Under the pieces are notes generated by a model. That model saw only the letters and a program-made list of their open reading frames with translations, was not told the DNA's origin and did not search any database. A stretch of DNA of 64,000 nucleotides from Brachynemurus nebulosus (Eukaryota > Arthropoda > Insecta > Neuroptera > Myrmeleontidae): NCBI GenBank assembly GCA_035578155.1, contig JAPWDM010000016.1:644001-708000 (forward strand). The letters are read 5' to 3'. Of the stretch, positions 11,438 to 23,399 are shown piece after piece; position 1 is the stretch's first letter, and each line of letters starts with the position of its first letter. The translations under genes were made by a program, and so were the position numbers.

Positions 11438-12322
11438 ACTACATAAACCGGCGCGAAAAAATTTTCCACGCAGACGTGTGACTGTGAAAGGAATTGACGA
11501 TCTCTGGCAATGTGAATTAATTGAGATGGGTTCCTACGTTTCAGTGAATAAAAAATTCAATTATTTGTTAACAACAATCGACGTGTTTTCGAAACATGCA
11601 GGTACCCGTTAAAAATAAAACTGGAAAAGAAATAACAGCAGAATTTGAGTCGATACTTAAACAAGGACAGAGGCCGGATAACTTGCAAACCGACGATGGC
11701 AAGAATTTTATAATCAGCTGTTTAAAACGCTCATGGATAAGTACAACATCAACCATTATTCAACAATTTCAAACAAAAAAGCGTCAGTGGTGGAGAGATT
11801 TAATAGAACGCTGAAGACTGAAATGTGGAAAATGTTCAGCTACAATGGATCGTATCGATGGCTGGATACACTAGACGATTTAATGGACAGTTACCATTCA
11901 CGGAAACATAGAACAATAAAAATGCGACCGCGTGATGTAACACCAAGCAAGGAGAAATTGCTCCTTTCAACTGTTTACAATCATATAAAAGTTGTGGATC
12001 TACCGAAATATGATGTTGGTGATGTAGTTCGCATTATCAAGCATAAGTCTCAGTTCGATAAAGGATATCTACCATCATGGACAACGGAACTTTTTAAAGT
12101 CTATAAGGTACGATTAACCAATCCGGTTACGTATCTGTTAGAAGATTATCATGGTAATCCGATTAAAGGTGGATTTACCAGGAAGAATTACAAAAAGTTA
12201 AATATCCAGACGTATATTTAGTGGAAAAGGTGTTGGAAAAAAAGAAAGATAAAGTATACGTGAAGTGGCTCGGCTTCCCAAGTAGCGCCAATAGCTGGGT
12301 TGATAGCAAAGACTTGGTATGA
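11412..12322 (+). pseudogene. Polinton integrase (rve fold) with C-terminal chromodomain, broken
   Basis: Likely start is ATG 11412, overlapping the upstream gene; codon 5 is TAA (11424-11426). Segments in three frames carry KPARKNFPRRRV, then DDLWQCELIEM, NYLLTTIDVFSKH, NLQTDDGKNF, and ASVVERFNRTLKTEMWKMF. These cover the DDE core: the second Asp and the Glu are present, while the first position, usually Asp in WQADLVDM-type motifs, reads Glu. Frameshifts lie near 11600, 11735 and 12205. After the last, 12205-12322 encodes a chromodomain (DKVYVKWLGFPSSANSWV). Polinton integrases insert the element and make the 6-bp duplication seen at its ends. Confidence 0.9.
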
Positions 12323-12335
12323 TAACTCCACCAAC

Positions 12336-13051
12336 ATGGAGCAGCAAATACGTATGGTGATGATGGGTCGGAGCAGTTTCAGTATCCCCCACCATCATGG
12401 AGCAGTATATAATTATGATGATGACGATGAGATGAAGCAGTTTCAATTTTTTGGCGAAGCAATATCGAGTGAAAACACAACAATGACCGGAAGTCTTCAA
12501 CACCATATAATAGTGGAGGAATCCATGGCTAGAACTCGATTGTTGAATAAGATGTTGGATAAAGCCATTCGGTTATCTGATTTGGAGATGATCCGATCCA
12601 TTGCATCAAGAGATCGTGATATTTTTTTTCCTGAAAAAATAACATCAGCTATTGAATGGGGTTCGTCTGTGCAAACTTTTGATCTTCTCTTCACATTTAC
12701 CTTGGACGAATCTGATATTGGAGAAGACCGCCTAGATGGATTCGACACGCTGACATATTTTCTTATGTTGTGGATGCGGAAAACGATAACATATGCTCGT
12801 CCGGAACTGCTGGATCGTATATTGAAACTTTGGAAGAACATGGTATTCCTCGATTGTACTTCAATCCAAAGTGTGTAGAAGAAGACGGTGAATTGTTGAA
12901 GTGGATCTTGCAGAACATTGAAAAAGGCACAACCAATCAATCAGCACTCCTGGGCTGGGAAAGTGGTCCGGATACGGGGGTGTGGCCGTCGACGAACTTA
13001 CAAGACTACTTAGATATATACAAAATTTTAAATACGAATTATAATATTTAA
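12336..13051 (+). pseudogene. Unknown Polinton protein, one frameshift
   Basis: Begins at ATG 12336, 14 bp after the integrase. Open to 12878; the continuation from about 12790 in another frame to 13051 preserves sequence sense (ETLEEHGIPRLYFNPKCVEE), so a single frameshift between about 12790 and 12850 is inferred. The N-terminus is His/Asp-rich; the middle (LLNKMLDKAIRLSDLEMIRS, then WGSSVQTFDLLFTF) has the rhythm of degenerate ankyrin helices. I do not recognise the family. Last gene of the plus block before the polymerase converges. Confidence 0.5.
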
Positions 13052-13522
13052 ATTTTTCATGTAGTTTTTTTTCATGATGTATTTTCTTTATTTTTTTTTC
13101 ATCATGTATTTTTTCAATTTTTTTATTTTTTTTAATTTTTTAATTTTTAATTTTTTTTAAATTTTTTAATTTTTAATTTTTTTTTAATTTTTTTGTATTT
13201 TTTGTATTTTTTTTAAATTTTTTTTAAATTTTTTGTATTTTTTTTAAATTTTTTTTAAATTTTTTGGATCTTTTTAAAATTTTTTGACATGTTTTTTTTG
13301 AAATTACAATATTTTGATATGTATATATTTTTATTTTTAATAAAATAAAATTTTGAATTAATAATGGCCATTATTATTTTTTTCCTTACAAACTAATTAC
13401 TTAATAAGTACGACTTATAAAACTAAATCCATGGTTTTAAGAATATTTACAAAATTAACAAAGAAATATATACAAACTAACAAAAAGATATATACAAAAT
13501 TAACAAAAATATTTATACAAAA
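13052..13522. other. T-rich convergent intergenic region
   Basis: Long stretches built from ATTTTTTA-like words lie between the plus-strand block and the polymerase gene. AATAAA-type polyadenylation signals occur around 13335-13345 for the plus strand. No gene. Confidence 0.6.
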
Positions 13523-16500
13523 TTAAGAAAAATAAAAATCGTCTCTTTTATAATGCCCCCACGGGAGAGTTTTAAGTTTATTGTTGGGTGCTACGAACCG
13601 TTTGTCGTCATCGTTTGTTAGTGCGGCCTTATTCACTAAGTGTGTGTACATTCGATGTTTTAAGCTGCGGAAAACACTCATTTGTTTATACAACACAGCA
13701 CTTGAGTCTTTGCTCATCACACAGTTTATGTAGTCTTTAACGTCTATTTCGTTTTTCACCACATCTTTCTTCGCACCTTTGAGTTTTTTAATCGGAGGCT
13801 CATCACTATCTTTGACAATACAGTCGGATTTAGCTTTAACACCGACAAATTTCTTAATTATTGTCCCAGAACACTCATCTTTAAATTTACCGAGCACTTT
13901 TTTGTTTAATTGAGGCAGTCCATAGACGTTATCCGCGGCATAGTCACTTGTGTCAAAATACTCACTAATTTCCGGCTTAATATCGATGTAAAAATCGTCC
14001 GTTTCTATTTGGTATATAAACGAATCAGTGTCCATATATAGCAAATTCACTCTGTCACTGTACTTTGGTTTTATATATCCGTAATGAAAATCATACATTA
14101 ATGTTTTGGATAACTCGAGCACGCTAAATCCTACATAAGTCGGTTTGTCATATTTCACTTTTAAACGGTCCATTTGTATGGCGACTAGGTTTTCATGAAT
14201 GATGGAGCAACTGTGAAAGTTTGGTTTACTTATTAAATTATTAGCACCCAACTTTTGACGAATGTTCTCCCAGTGTGTGATTAACCGCACATCCACGCGT
14301 TTGTCGACACTTTCCATCGTTTTCCCGAAAACACTATTATTTTTTAATTTGAAATAATCTTTTTCAAAACTATTTGTCGCCTTAGAACGAAGCTCGGTAT
14401 TTAAGTCGATGTATTTCTTCAGCCACGGAGATTGATTAAACTGGAGCGCACGATGTATTTTTTTCAATTTAAGTCCGTATTTTAAGCACTGTTTCAAATT
14501 CCGGTAATGGATCACATTTTTCTTCTTGTCATAAACGTTGGCGAACAATTTGCTGTTTTTGGATGTGATGTATGGTGGCTTCTTCTGCTCCGGACAGAAT
14601 GGTAGATCTTGATGATAGTCGTGCAGTGTTTTCGGGTACTCGAGGTCGACTTCCAAAATGTATCCAACATCAGCGTCATCCGGAGCCATTGGTATGTCGA
14701 TGTTATCCAATTCGTGTTCTGGAACCCACCGGAAATGTCTGATCGGCAAATGCTGCGACATGGCCCATCTGTACAAGTTGTTAGCGTCCAGATATTCGAT
14801 GTAGGTCGACGGCTTCGTGCGGTCGTATTCAGACATTCATATATTGTTTGCTTCGCTAAAACGACCGCAACATTGAGTCAATCCACCACGCATACCCTTT
14901 TTAATGAAATGGATCATGTCGATATCCGTTAGTAGCTCCAGTTCCACTTTCGTATATTTCAACATGGCGTCCCAGCTCAAGCCTGGTGCGGTGTAATACT
15001 GGCACGGATCCAATTTGTACGTATTCAAACACAGGTTCCGGAAATTTTCGAATACATCTGCTAGTAATAACACGTCCGTTTTCAGATATAAGTCGAATAC
15101 TCGCCCAAAGTTTGGATGTTGAATTCATTCCATACTCGCTGTGCACGCTGGTATTCTTCATCGCTGATAGTTGATAATTTCAGACTGCTATGTAATGCCG
15201 CTTTTGGTGGTAGAGCGCGTTCATTCAGTCGTTCAACACTGTTGACGTATTCGTACGGGAATATTACTTTTTGTTTGATTAAATTTAAAAGGCGGTCTTT
15301 AGGAAATGCTCGACGAACTTCGGCGAACTGCTCCGGCTTTAAATTTTCAGCAAGTTTATCTAAACTGCTTGCCATAAATCGAAACGAATCGATAAAACGC
15401 AACTGGGTAGTTTTAATTTTAAATTTGTTATCAGATTCTTAATCTTCTTCATCATCGTCATCATCATTAATATCTTCCACTTTTTGATTGGTGTCGACTG
15501 GTAGATACTTCGTGAAAGAAGTGTAGCGTTCTTTGTTGTTCGGTATGACATCGATTCGTTCCTTGGAGACTCCAAATTCACGGACAATAAAGTGCGCATC
15601 ATATCCAGATAAATTATGGAAAACTATCGGGATAAATTTCGGTAGTTTGTAAAGTCGATTACACTGGTTATGTGAAACACCTCGAAATTCACCCGTTAAA
15701 TGGTCATGATCCCGCACACGATCATTGCCCAATTTATTGCCGCATATGGAACATTCTTCGACTAATCCAAATTCTAAATAATCGATCGCTGTTAATGGCT
15801 TAATCGGAATTTCCTTTTGTAAAATTTTATGTAGTCGTTGGGTATCTTCTTCTAATTTTTCTATAAAAACTTTCGCACAGTTCGGCCCGCGGTACGTTTC
15901 GAATTTATTTAATGATTCATCATACACATACATACTTGATGTAATATGCGAAGCTGAATGGTTTGTGGATATGCGTGGTGTTTGCAAACGATCCGTCGGG
16001 ATTCGGTGCGCTTATGTCGCATGGTTTTAATATTGATTCGAAGTCTGCATATATCGTAAATGGTACGCGCATCTGCTTGGCATAATTTTGAAATTTCAAA
16101 ATGTTGTCTTTGCCAGGACTTGGTATTACAGTGCGCACTTTGTTGCAGTCTTCTTTAGAATGTTCGAAAGAATTGTAGGCACCCATCACAAATCCATGCG
16201 GTTCCATGGTGTCTTGAAAGTTGATGATGTCCAACGAGTCGACTCAGATCCTTTGTTCAGCAGTAGTGACTGGTTTCACCATTTTCAATGTACAGCAGAT
16301 TCACATGGATGTTCCGTTTTTCCTTGGTGTAGTACAGCGGTCCAACAATACTTTTTTCTTCCAGTCCATAAACATTGACGCTGATGTTGTTGAGAGATTC
16401 GAATAACTGTATGTCTTTGATCTTCATTGGGAACTCAATATCATCGAAATTTAAAATTGTTGAATAATGAGGATATGAAGCGACTCGGTTTGAACTTAGT

Positions 16501-17506
16501 CCGCAGGATGTAAAGCCGATGTTATTGCCCATGCGAAGCAAGCCTGGTCGTCATTTTGAATATTAACAACTGCCTTCTTTCGCTTGATCCATGCTGAAAG
16601 CTCGATATATGATGAAGCCCGAAGCGAATTGTATTTATTTATATTGACTTCCAAATAGCAGACTTCCAAAAGCGACCAGCCGCTGTCTCGTTCCTAAAAT
16701 TCTTCGCTCTTGCGCACTACAGTTGACACCATACTTTGGTAAATTTCCTCCATATTGGTGGATTCACAAACAGTAACATTTCTGATGTTGAACGACTTCA
16801 AATCCAGTAGTAAATTATCGTCCTTGTCGAATTTCGCATATAATCCAAATAATTCGAAATTAGTTTTAAATGACGTATGTTTCGCCAGTTCCATTCGCAG
16901 CAGCTGTAGCACATTTTCCTTAACTTCTTGTAAAAATTCTTCAATGGACTGGAAGTACTCGGAACTCTTCACCCGGTAACTTATTATTCTGGTTTTGAAC
17001 GCGCTGTTAATCGTTTCCACATTAACGTTTCCAGTACCGCAGCATAATTTATTTTTATGGACGGCGCTTTGTAAATACCCATTGAAAGATGAAATTGGTA
17101 TATCCACATCGCATACTTCGCACCGTCTTGTGCCCCGATCCGCCTTTGATTTTTTGGATGGACTACCATTTTGTTCACCAGCTGTGCGCTTTCTTGAAAC
17201 ATAACCGCTGCTAGTTGAGGGCTGCTCATGATCACGTACGACGCCGGTTGAGGGTTGGCCATGTTCATTAACCATATGTCGCTCCAGATCACTTTCAACA
17301 TATTCGTAGCAGTAATCATACAATACAGCCGTTGAATGGAATTTCTTCACAAGACGATGTAAATTATCCATTCTCGAAAAAGTATCCCCATACTGACCAC
17401 ATTTAAAAGACGATTTGTTGTCGCCATGTTTCGTCTTCAAATATCTTGTCAAAGCATCCCGACGGCTGAATCCTGCTGGACACATTTTGCAGTTGAACAA
17501 CGCCAT
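13523..17506 (-). pseudogene. Protein-primed family B DNA polymerase with N-terminal zinc fingers, broken
   Basis: Starts at ATG 17506. N-terminal C2H2-like fingers (CKMCPAGFSRRDAL; the second and third have lost Cys or His to Tyr/Leu). Then GWSLLEVCYLEVNINKYNS, the exonuclease motif YADFESIL near 16060, an endonuclease VII-like Cys/His insert (CSICGNKL...RDHDHLTGEFRG...CN) near 15740, Exo II NLSGYDAHF near 15610, and Exo III/TPR1 region DVFENFRNL near 15050. The intact 437-codon C-terminal frame (14836-13523) holds palm motif A YLDANNLY, motif B KNNSVFGKTMES and motif C YMDTDSF. Breaks: in-frame stops at 16694, 16257, 15439 and 14837; frameshifts near 16520, 16200, 15950 and 15090. The polymerase would replicate the element by protein priming. 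Motif A is followed by RWAMS where relatives usually have GWAMS. Confidence 0.93.
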
Positions 17507-19371
17507 TTTTTCCTAAATTTAACAAAAATATATCGTTTAGTTTTCGCGAAATATTTATAGTTTGCTACTAAGATTAAATTTATTATTATTATGAACGTTA
17601 AACTTGATCAAAAATTTTTTATTTACGGAATTTTTTCTAACGCATTCTGTACATTCTAAAATGAAAAAAATGAATTTTTTTTTCGACATTAAACAAAATT
17701 AATAATGTAAAATTATATTTTCTGGAATTTCTAAAACAAAATTTAATCCGAAAAATACTGACTGGTAAAAAATAACATGAAATTTTTCTGTTTTAATATT
17801 TCTAAAATAACTGTAATTAGTTTTTAAGTTGTTGCATACAAAAATTAGTAAAAAAATTTTCAAAATAAAAATTAATATTAAAAGGAATTAAATATTTTTA
17901 CCGAACTTACCCAGTTTTAAGACAAAAACAGGTAAAAAATACACAAACTGATTTTTCAGTACACTGTGCTTTTAATAGCAAAAAATAAAATTAACTATTT
18001 GATTAACTTAAAAACAAACAATTAAACTTTAGAAATTATTACAACAATTACTTTTAAGATGAAATTCGCAAATTCACTTTTGTAGCGTTTTAAAACACAC
18101 TACTCCGAAAAAATGCAAAAGATAATGACTATATGCGAGACTAGGCTAGCGTATTTATAGTTTGTAATTGATATACAGATTGCAACAAGTTATGATGCAA
18201 TAACTTTTTATAATTCAGTATGTGACAATTATTAATAAAATAGTAAATATTTTATTCTATGGAAACATAAATTTAAGATAAAAAATCCTTATCACCTAAA
18301 ACTATCACTCATTAACTTTTAAATTTTAGTGAAAATATTTTACAGAAAATTTTGTGACATGTTTCAGTAAATATATGTTCATTTTAGTGTGCACCCTAAT
18401 AAAATTTTCGTAAAAATACCACTTTTGGAAAAAATTGCGACATGTTTCGGTCAATATGTTTATTATCATGCGATAATATCAGCTAGCAATATGCCCCCTA
18501 GTGCATAATGTAAGAATTTCCTAAACATATTTATTTAACAGAACGTTCAACATAGTGCGTTATTATCAATTTTATAATTTCTGGAAATAAATTGTTGAGA
18601 AAAATTTTTATCCAAAATAATATGGTAAATTGCCTTAAAAAATCGAGATAGGTTTTACTGCATTAGCACACACTAATTCTAAATAGAATTTCTGTAGCCT
18701 GGAAGCATTTCCACCCTTAGTTGGAATATCATTGGGTCGTGTAATATGAAATGTCGTTTTCCGGCCACTTCGTATACTATGTAATTCAGACAATAATTAA
18801 CACTTTTTAAATCGAAAGAAATGTTTTTAACATAACTTAAAAAGAATAAAGTATGTTAGATGCTAAATAGTTTTAAGTTATCACAAAATAGTTAGTTAAT
18901 TTTCCAATAAATTGTTATCAGCCAATAGTAGAACTGATTTGTCTAGTTTACGCGAAATATTTAGTGTCAATCTTGATTTATAGATGAGTATGAACAAAAA
19001 ATCAATTTTTTCCTCTTTTATTTTTATTTTTATTGAACACTAAAAATGTTTAATCTGGTATAATCAATTAAAATGTAAAACATGGTTTAGAGATGGGTAT
19101 CAACAAAAAATCGATTTTTAAAATTTTTTATTAAACACCAAAACTGTTCAATCTGGTATAATCAATTAGAATATAAAACATGATTTAGAGATGGGTATCA
19201 ACAAAAAATCGATTTTTTTAAAATTTTTTATTAAACACCAAAACCGTTTAATCTGGTATAATCAATTAGAATATAAAACATGATTTAGAGATGGGTATCA
19301 ACAAACCGAGGGAATCATAACATCAACATCCGCATGATGTTATGATGCTCCGGAATGATGGCCGCATCAGT
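17507..19371. other. Upstream region of the polymerase and subterminal repeats, no gene
   Basis: On the minus strand CTATAAATAT lies at 17551-17560, about 45 bp before the polymerase ATG; a second CTATAAATAC lies near 18150. The sequence TTTTGTTAAATTTAG before the ATG resembles a 3' splice site, so a 5' untranslated intron is possible. From about 18975 to 19310 three copies of a 95-100-bp unit occur. No coding sequence is recognised. Confidence 0.55.
18975..19310. repeat. Subterminal tandem repeat, about 97-bp unit, three copies
   Basis: Each copy carries GAGATGGGTATCAACAAA, an ATCGATTTTT run, TTTTTTATTAAACACCAAAA and TCTGGTATAATCAATTA. A diverged version occurs at 44140-44290 inside the second Polinton, also just inside the terminal repeat. 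Confidence 0.75.
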
Positions 19372-19397
19372 CCTCGATGCGGCCATCATTCCGGAGC
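19347..19397. repeat. Perfect 21-bp hairpin at the inner edge of the right terminal repeat
   Basis: GCTCCGGAATGATGGCCGCAT (19347-19367) is followed by a 9-base loop and its exact complement (19377-19397). The left end holds only one, diverged arm near 6325-6350. Confidence 0.85.
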
Positions 19398-19876
19398 AAC
19401 TTGCGCCATGGAAAATGTTATATCCATATACAAATATTATTGTAATAACATTTAAATATTTATTGTAAAATATTTCTTTTTAAAATAAATTTATTAAAAT
19501 AAGAAAATGTGTTTTTACTTAGAGAAAAGCCTCTATAAACCTGTTTTCAGATACAAATATGATAAAATTATGAACCAAGGTACAGAGTTCGCGGTGGTTC
19601 AGACTAGCAACGCCATCTTTTCATGGAATTTTGAATCAAGGCACAGAGTTCACAGTGGTTCAGACTAGCAACGCCATCTTTTAACTATCAAAAAGGATTT
19701 TCGGTGCCAATTTTTCAAACTTACTCACAGGGATCGCTAGTATCCAGACTAGCAGCGACATCTAGTAGCGAATTTACATTGCTCGAAGGTGGCATGGCTT
19801 ACCTATCTCCTCCCGAGGTCGCTCAAAAAATCCGAAGGTGGGGAGGTGGCTCCAGAATGCCCTAAATATAACTACT
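19372..19876. repeat. Right terminal inverted repeat of Polinton 1
   Basis: Inverted partner of 5658-6351, shorter because it has one fewer GATGGCGTTGCTAG module and lacks the CAGCTGACGTCA-bearing segment. Ends ...AACTACT at 19876. Confidence 0.85.
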
Positions 19877-19882
19877 TACCCC
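19877..19882. repeat. Right target site duplication of Polinton 1 (TACCCC)
   Basis: Exact repeat of 5652-5657. Confidence 0.9.
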
Positions 19883-19889
19883 AAACGTT

Positions 19890-20337
19890 ATAATTAGTAA
19901 TAGTTCCAATTATGAATCGCGATCACAATACCCAGAAGTCTTCGAAGATATTGATGTTCCAGCGGAACACATTCCTATTTCATTTTTTGCGCAAATGGTA
20001 ACCTCATTAAACGGAAACCGTTTCGAATCTCATGAAAAATGCCGAAAATGCGCTCAATCTAGCAACTGATTTCCAACAAGGAGCGCTAACGACACTAATA
20101 TTTTCAAAAGTCTCTTCAGACGTTAAAACTAAATTAAACGCTACAAATATTTTATCATTTTACGATTTAAAATAAAATTAAAATTAAAAAAAATTTATCA
20201 AATAACAGAAAGTCTCACATATTTGCAAGAACAATTAGAAGTGTGTAGGCAAAAACCGAATGAATCTATAAAAAAAATTTATTTAAGAATTTATCATTTA
20301 AATTCAAAAATTATTCAAAAAGTTAAAGAAAATAATA
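19890..20337 (+). pseudogene. Gag-like relic of an LTR retrotransposon
   Basis: Two conceptual segments survive: ALTTLIFSKVSSDVKTKLNA with NILSFYDLK (about 20090-20170), then after three stops and a frame change SLTYLQEQLEVCRQKPNESI (about 20208-20290). Their order and the CRQKPNESI pattern match capsid-region Gag of Gypsy/BEL-type retrotransposons. No LTR, protease or polymerase is seen nearby; a MITE interrupts it at 20338. Confidence 0.55.
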
Positions 20338-20677
20338 TTTTTGCAATTTCGGGACTAAAAAACATGATTTAGTCCTTCGTAATAGGAAGTAAAATGCCAT
20401 TTTTAGTCCCAAGGGACTAAAAAATTGTTTTGCTTACGCTTTTAAACCAATAAGCAAACGTAATTTACAGAAATTTAACTTAAGTTAAATAGCGTTACTA
20501 GGTAATTGAAAATACTAAACAAATTCGAACTTGTAGATAGAGATAAATACTTATATTGTATTGTACAATTCGATTGATTTATTCAAAGTATACTTGATGG
20601 TATTACATACAATTTGAATGATATTTAAGTAATTTTTTTTAATTTTTATAATTTTAAATTATCCGAAATTGCAAAAA
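20338..20677. mobile_element. 340-bp MITE inside the gag relic
   Basis: The 15-bp ends TTTTTGCAATTTCGG (20338-20352) and its complement (20663-20677) are perfect. TAATA flanks both sides, a possible 5-bp target duplication in AT-rich DNA. Just inside the left end lies a GGGACTAAAAA / TTTTTAGTCCC hairpin. Confidence 0.65.
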
Positions 20678-20934
20678 ATAATATATACAATTCAGGACCA
20701 AAGTGTTTTTTTTCATTCCTCGTGTGATTTATTTCCCTCGGGCCTTTACAGGCCCTTTGGCAATTAACTTCACATTCGGGATTAAAACTCACAGTTTAGT
20801 CTCTTGATGTATAACATACTATTCTGATTCATTATTATTATGAAAGCTAGCACTCATCGAGGAAATGGCATTATGACGGTTTACACACCATTGTAAACCT
20901 GAAATATCAAATATTTTACGCCACAATGAGTGAA

Positions 20935-22545
20935 GTTTTATGTATAGCTTCTCGTTTTCTGTTGATCGTCCAACAATTATTATAATAACAAAATTTGTAG
21001 ATTAACTAATTTTCTACCAGAAAGGTCCTTTGGACTATTTACGTAAAAGCTATAACTTCCCAGTGAACATAGAATGTAAATGTGATGTAACAAGGAAATA
21101 ACAAGTTACGTAAGTTTTTTGACTTATGGGTGACATAACAATTATATAAAATTAGAGTTTTATGTTATATACCTAATTGTTACCTGTAAGTTACGTAACA
21201 GTTACATGCCATTGTGACTGTAATAAAATGTTACATTTGTGACTGCTATGTTACGTTTAGATGATGTATCAAGGTTGCTTTGATAAAACGTCACAGTGTG
21301 ACTTTTACGTTATGTATTCGCAACCTAACAATGGTACTTTGATAAAATCTCACAGAACTGACTCTTATGTTATGTTTTTGTGACGTATCCACGTTACTTT
21401 ATTGAAATATCACAATCATGACTCTTTTGTTATGTTCCGATGACCTAACAATGTTACTTTGAACAAAACGTCACAACAGTATCCTTATATTGTGTTTTTG
21501 TGACGTATTCACTGAAGGAATCTTTAAATTGATAATTCCTCGCGAATTGATACATTTAAAATTAATATGGTAACAAAACATTTCACAAAAGTGACAAGTG
21601 AAATGTTTTATTAATATTGATACGTCACAAAAACATAACAAAAGAGTCATGATTGTGACATTTTATTAAAAAAACGTTAATACGTCGTTAAAACAACGTT
21701 AATTTTGTTATTAATTTAAAAATGAAACTCTTATGAAAATTCTTGTAAGGCTTTATTTACTATTTTGTGGTATATACTGATGAGAATAAATAAGTGAGTT
21801 TGGTCTCGATAGAATAGATAAGTGGTTAAGACTGTCGATAATTTAAATGACGCTTCAGCTTGGATAATGGATCGAATCCTGCAACAGTCAACAAAGAAAA
21901 AAAAAACAATTATAATTTAGGTGTATGTATATGAACAATAAGTTGGTAATATGTGTATGTAATGTTAATAAGAAACAAAAAATGGAATTTTGAATTTGCT
22001 TTTTGCAAATTAAGGCGTAAGGCGTATTTTTATCTATAAGGTTACATCAAACTTATATTTTCCTGAAACGTAATAAGAAGATAACAATGTTACGTCACAT
22101 TGTTACGTTTATAAGTGGGAAATTGTAAGTTACATGTGAGTCATATGTGATTCACATTTTATGTAACACGTGACTTTCAGTTCTGTCACTGTGACATAAA
22201 ATTTACAGAAAAACGTTCACTGGGTTCAGAGATATTTACAATTTCATATAAAGGCGCTTTGTGTTGTATACATGGATATTTTTAATGTTTAAAGTTCCAA
22301 TGTGGACAATACCTTGACAATACGTACATGTGTAGATACATACTAAATACACCATATAAAGGACTTATGCACTAAAAGTAACAACACGCCTTGATATGAA
22401 ACCGTAAATATCTCTGAAGATATGGCTCTTATGTAAATAATCCAAAGGACCTTTCTGGTAGAAAATTAGTTAATTTACGAATTATGTTATTATAATAATT
22501 GTTGGATAATCAACAGAAAACGAGATATTTGCAAAACAAGCATAT
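20935..22545. mobile_element. Foldback element with a nested MITE
   Basis: Left arm about 20950-21058 and right arm about 22235-22535 pair in inverted orientation; both contain CTACCAGAAAGGTCCTTTGG. The left arm is split at 21059 by another element, after which the arm resumes at 22225 with TTCAGAGATATTTAC. No coding sequence. Confidence 0.7.
21059..22224. mobile_element. 1.17-kb MITE with CCCAGTGAAC termini
   Basis: Ends CCCAGTGAAC (21059-21068) and GTTCACTGGG (22215-22224). The interior is full of degenerate GTGACGTAACAATGTTAC-like words in both orientations (21080-21720, 22070-22200). The intact arm of the host foldback gives the empty site ATCTTCAGAG, so the insertion duplicated only TT. 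Confidence 0.7.
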
Positions 22546-23029
22546 TCGGGATTCTCAATCTCGAATAACTGTCTTAATCTACTATTTTTCTATATGATTT
22601 TTTTTGTTTATTATTTTAATAGTAATGTAAAGGTCTAGAATAATATACTATCCGACTAGTATTTTTCCAAAGTGAAAACTTAACGATATTTTGCAATATT
22701 TTCTGTGGCTTCATACCTTACTTGTCCACTTTCGCTGTGCTTAAAATCGGCAAACAAATACCGAATTAAAAAACTAACTAGGTGAAATTATTTATTAGAA
22801 AATGCTCTATAAAAAGAGGTAAGAAGCAAGTTTTTATTTGGATGCAAAATAGAAAAGTTATATGGGTTGAAAGTTTCTTACGCTTTGGCTAGTTAGCTCT
22901 TTTGCCATAATTGGTTAAATATTAATTTTTCGTCAAAATGTTTCAAATAAAAGTTATAGATAATTATATACCCCTGTCGCAGCATCTGCAAAACATAGCG
23001 AATTTCCAAATCTTGGGCACTGGCGGATC

Positions 23030-23310
23030 TCATCTAAGACCTGTACCTATTTAAAATAGTTTAGCTTTCTAAGAGTAAAAGAATTTTTAAAATCGGCTGG
23101 GTAATTAGTTTTGGTATTTTTGGGGACCCAAGAACCCGAACGGATTTTGTGCAGCATAGCTGTATCCATCTAAAATAATTTAGTTCTCTAGCAGTGAGAA
23201 ATTTTTTAGCATCGGTTCGATAGCTTATTACGGGCGTTTTCGGATCTGCAAGATCCCGGTGGACCTCATTAAAAAATCAGCTCGACCGTATATTCTAGGC
23301 GGACTTTATG

Positions 23311-23399
<89 letters not shown>

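Larger units (their letters stand above)
5658..19876. mobile_element. Polinton/Maverick element, full length but decayed (14,219 bp)
   Basis: The ends are AGCAGTTAC and, on the other strand, AGTAGTTAT. They are the start of terminal inverted repeats that share GGGCATTCTGGAGCCA and about 500 more bases, and they are flanked by TACCCC on both sides. Inside are family B polymerase, retroviral-type integrase with chromodomain, adenain-like protease, double jelly-roll major capsid, penton-like minor capsid, PLA2 and other genes, the standard Polinton toolkit. No packaging ATPase of the FtsK/HerA type is recognisable. Most large genes carry several stops or frameshifts, so this is an inactive copy, although several small genes remain open. 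Confidence 0.95.

Noticed and set aside
21059..22224. CRISPR-like array from regularly recurring GTGACGTAAC words
   Set aside because: Repeat length and spacing vary, orientation alternates, and the context is a eukaryotic transposon.
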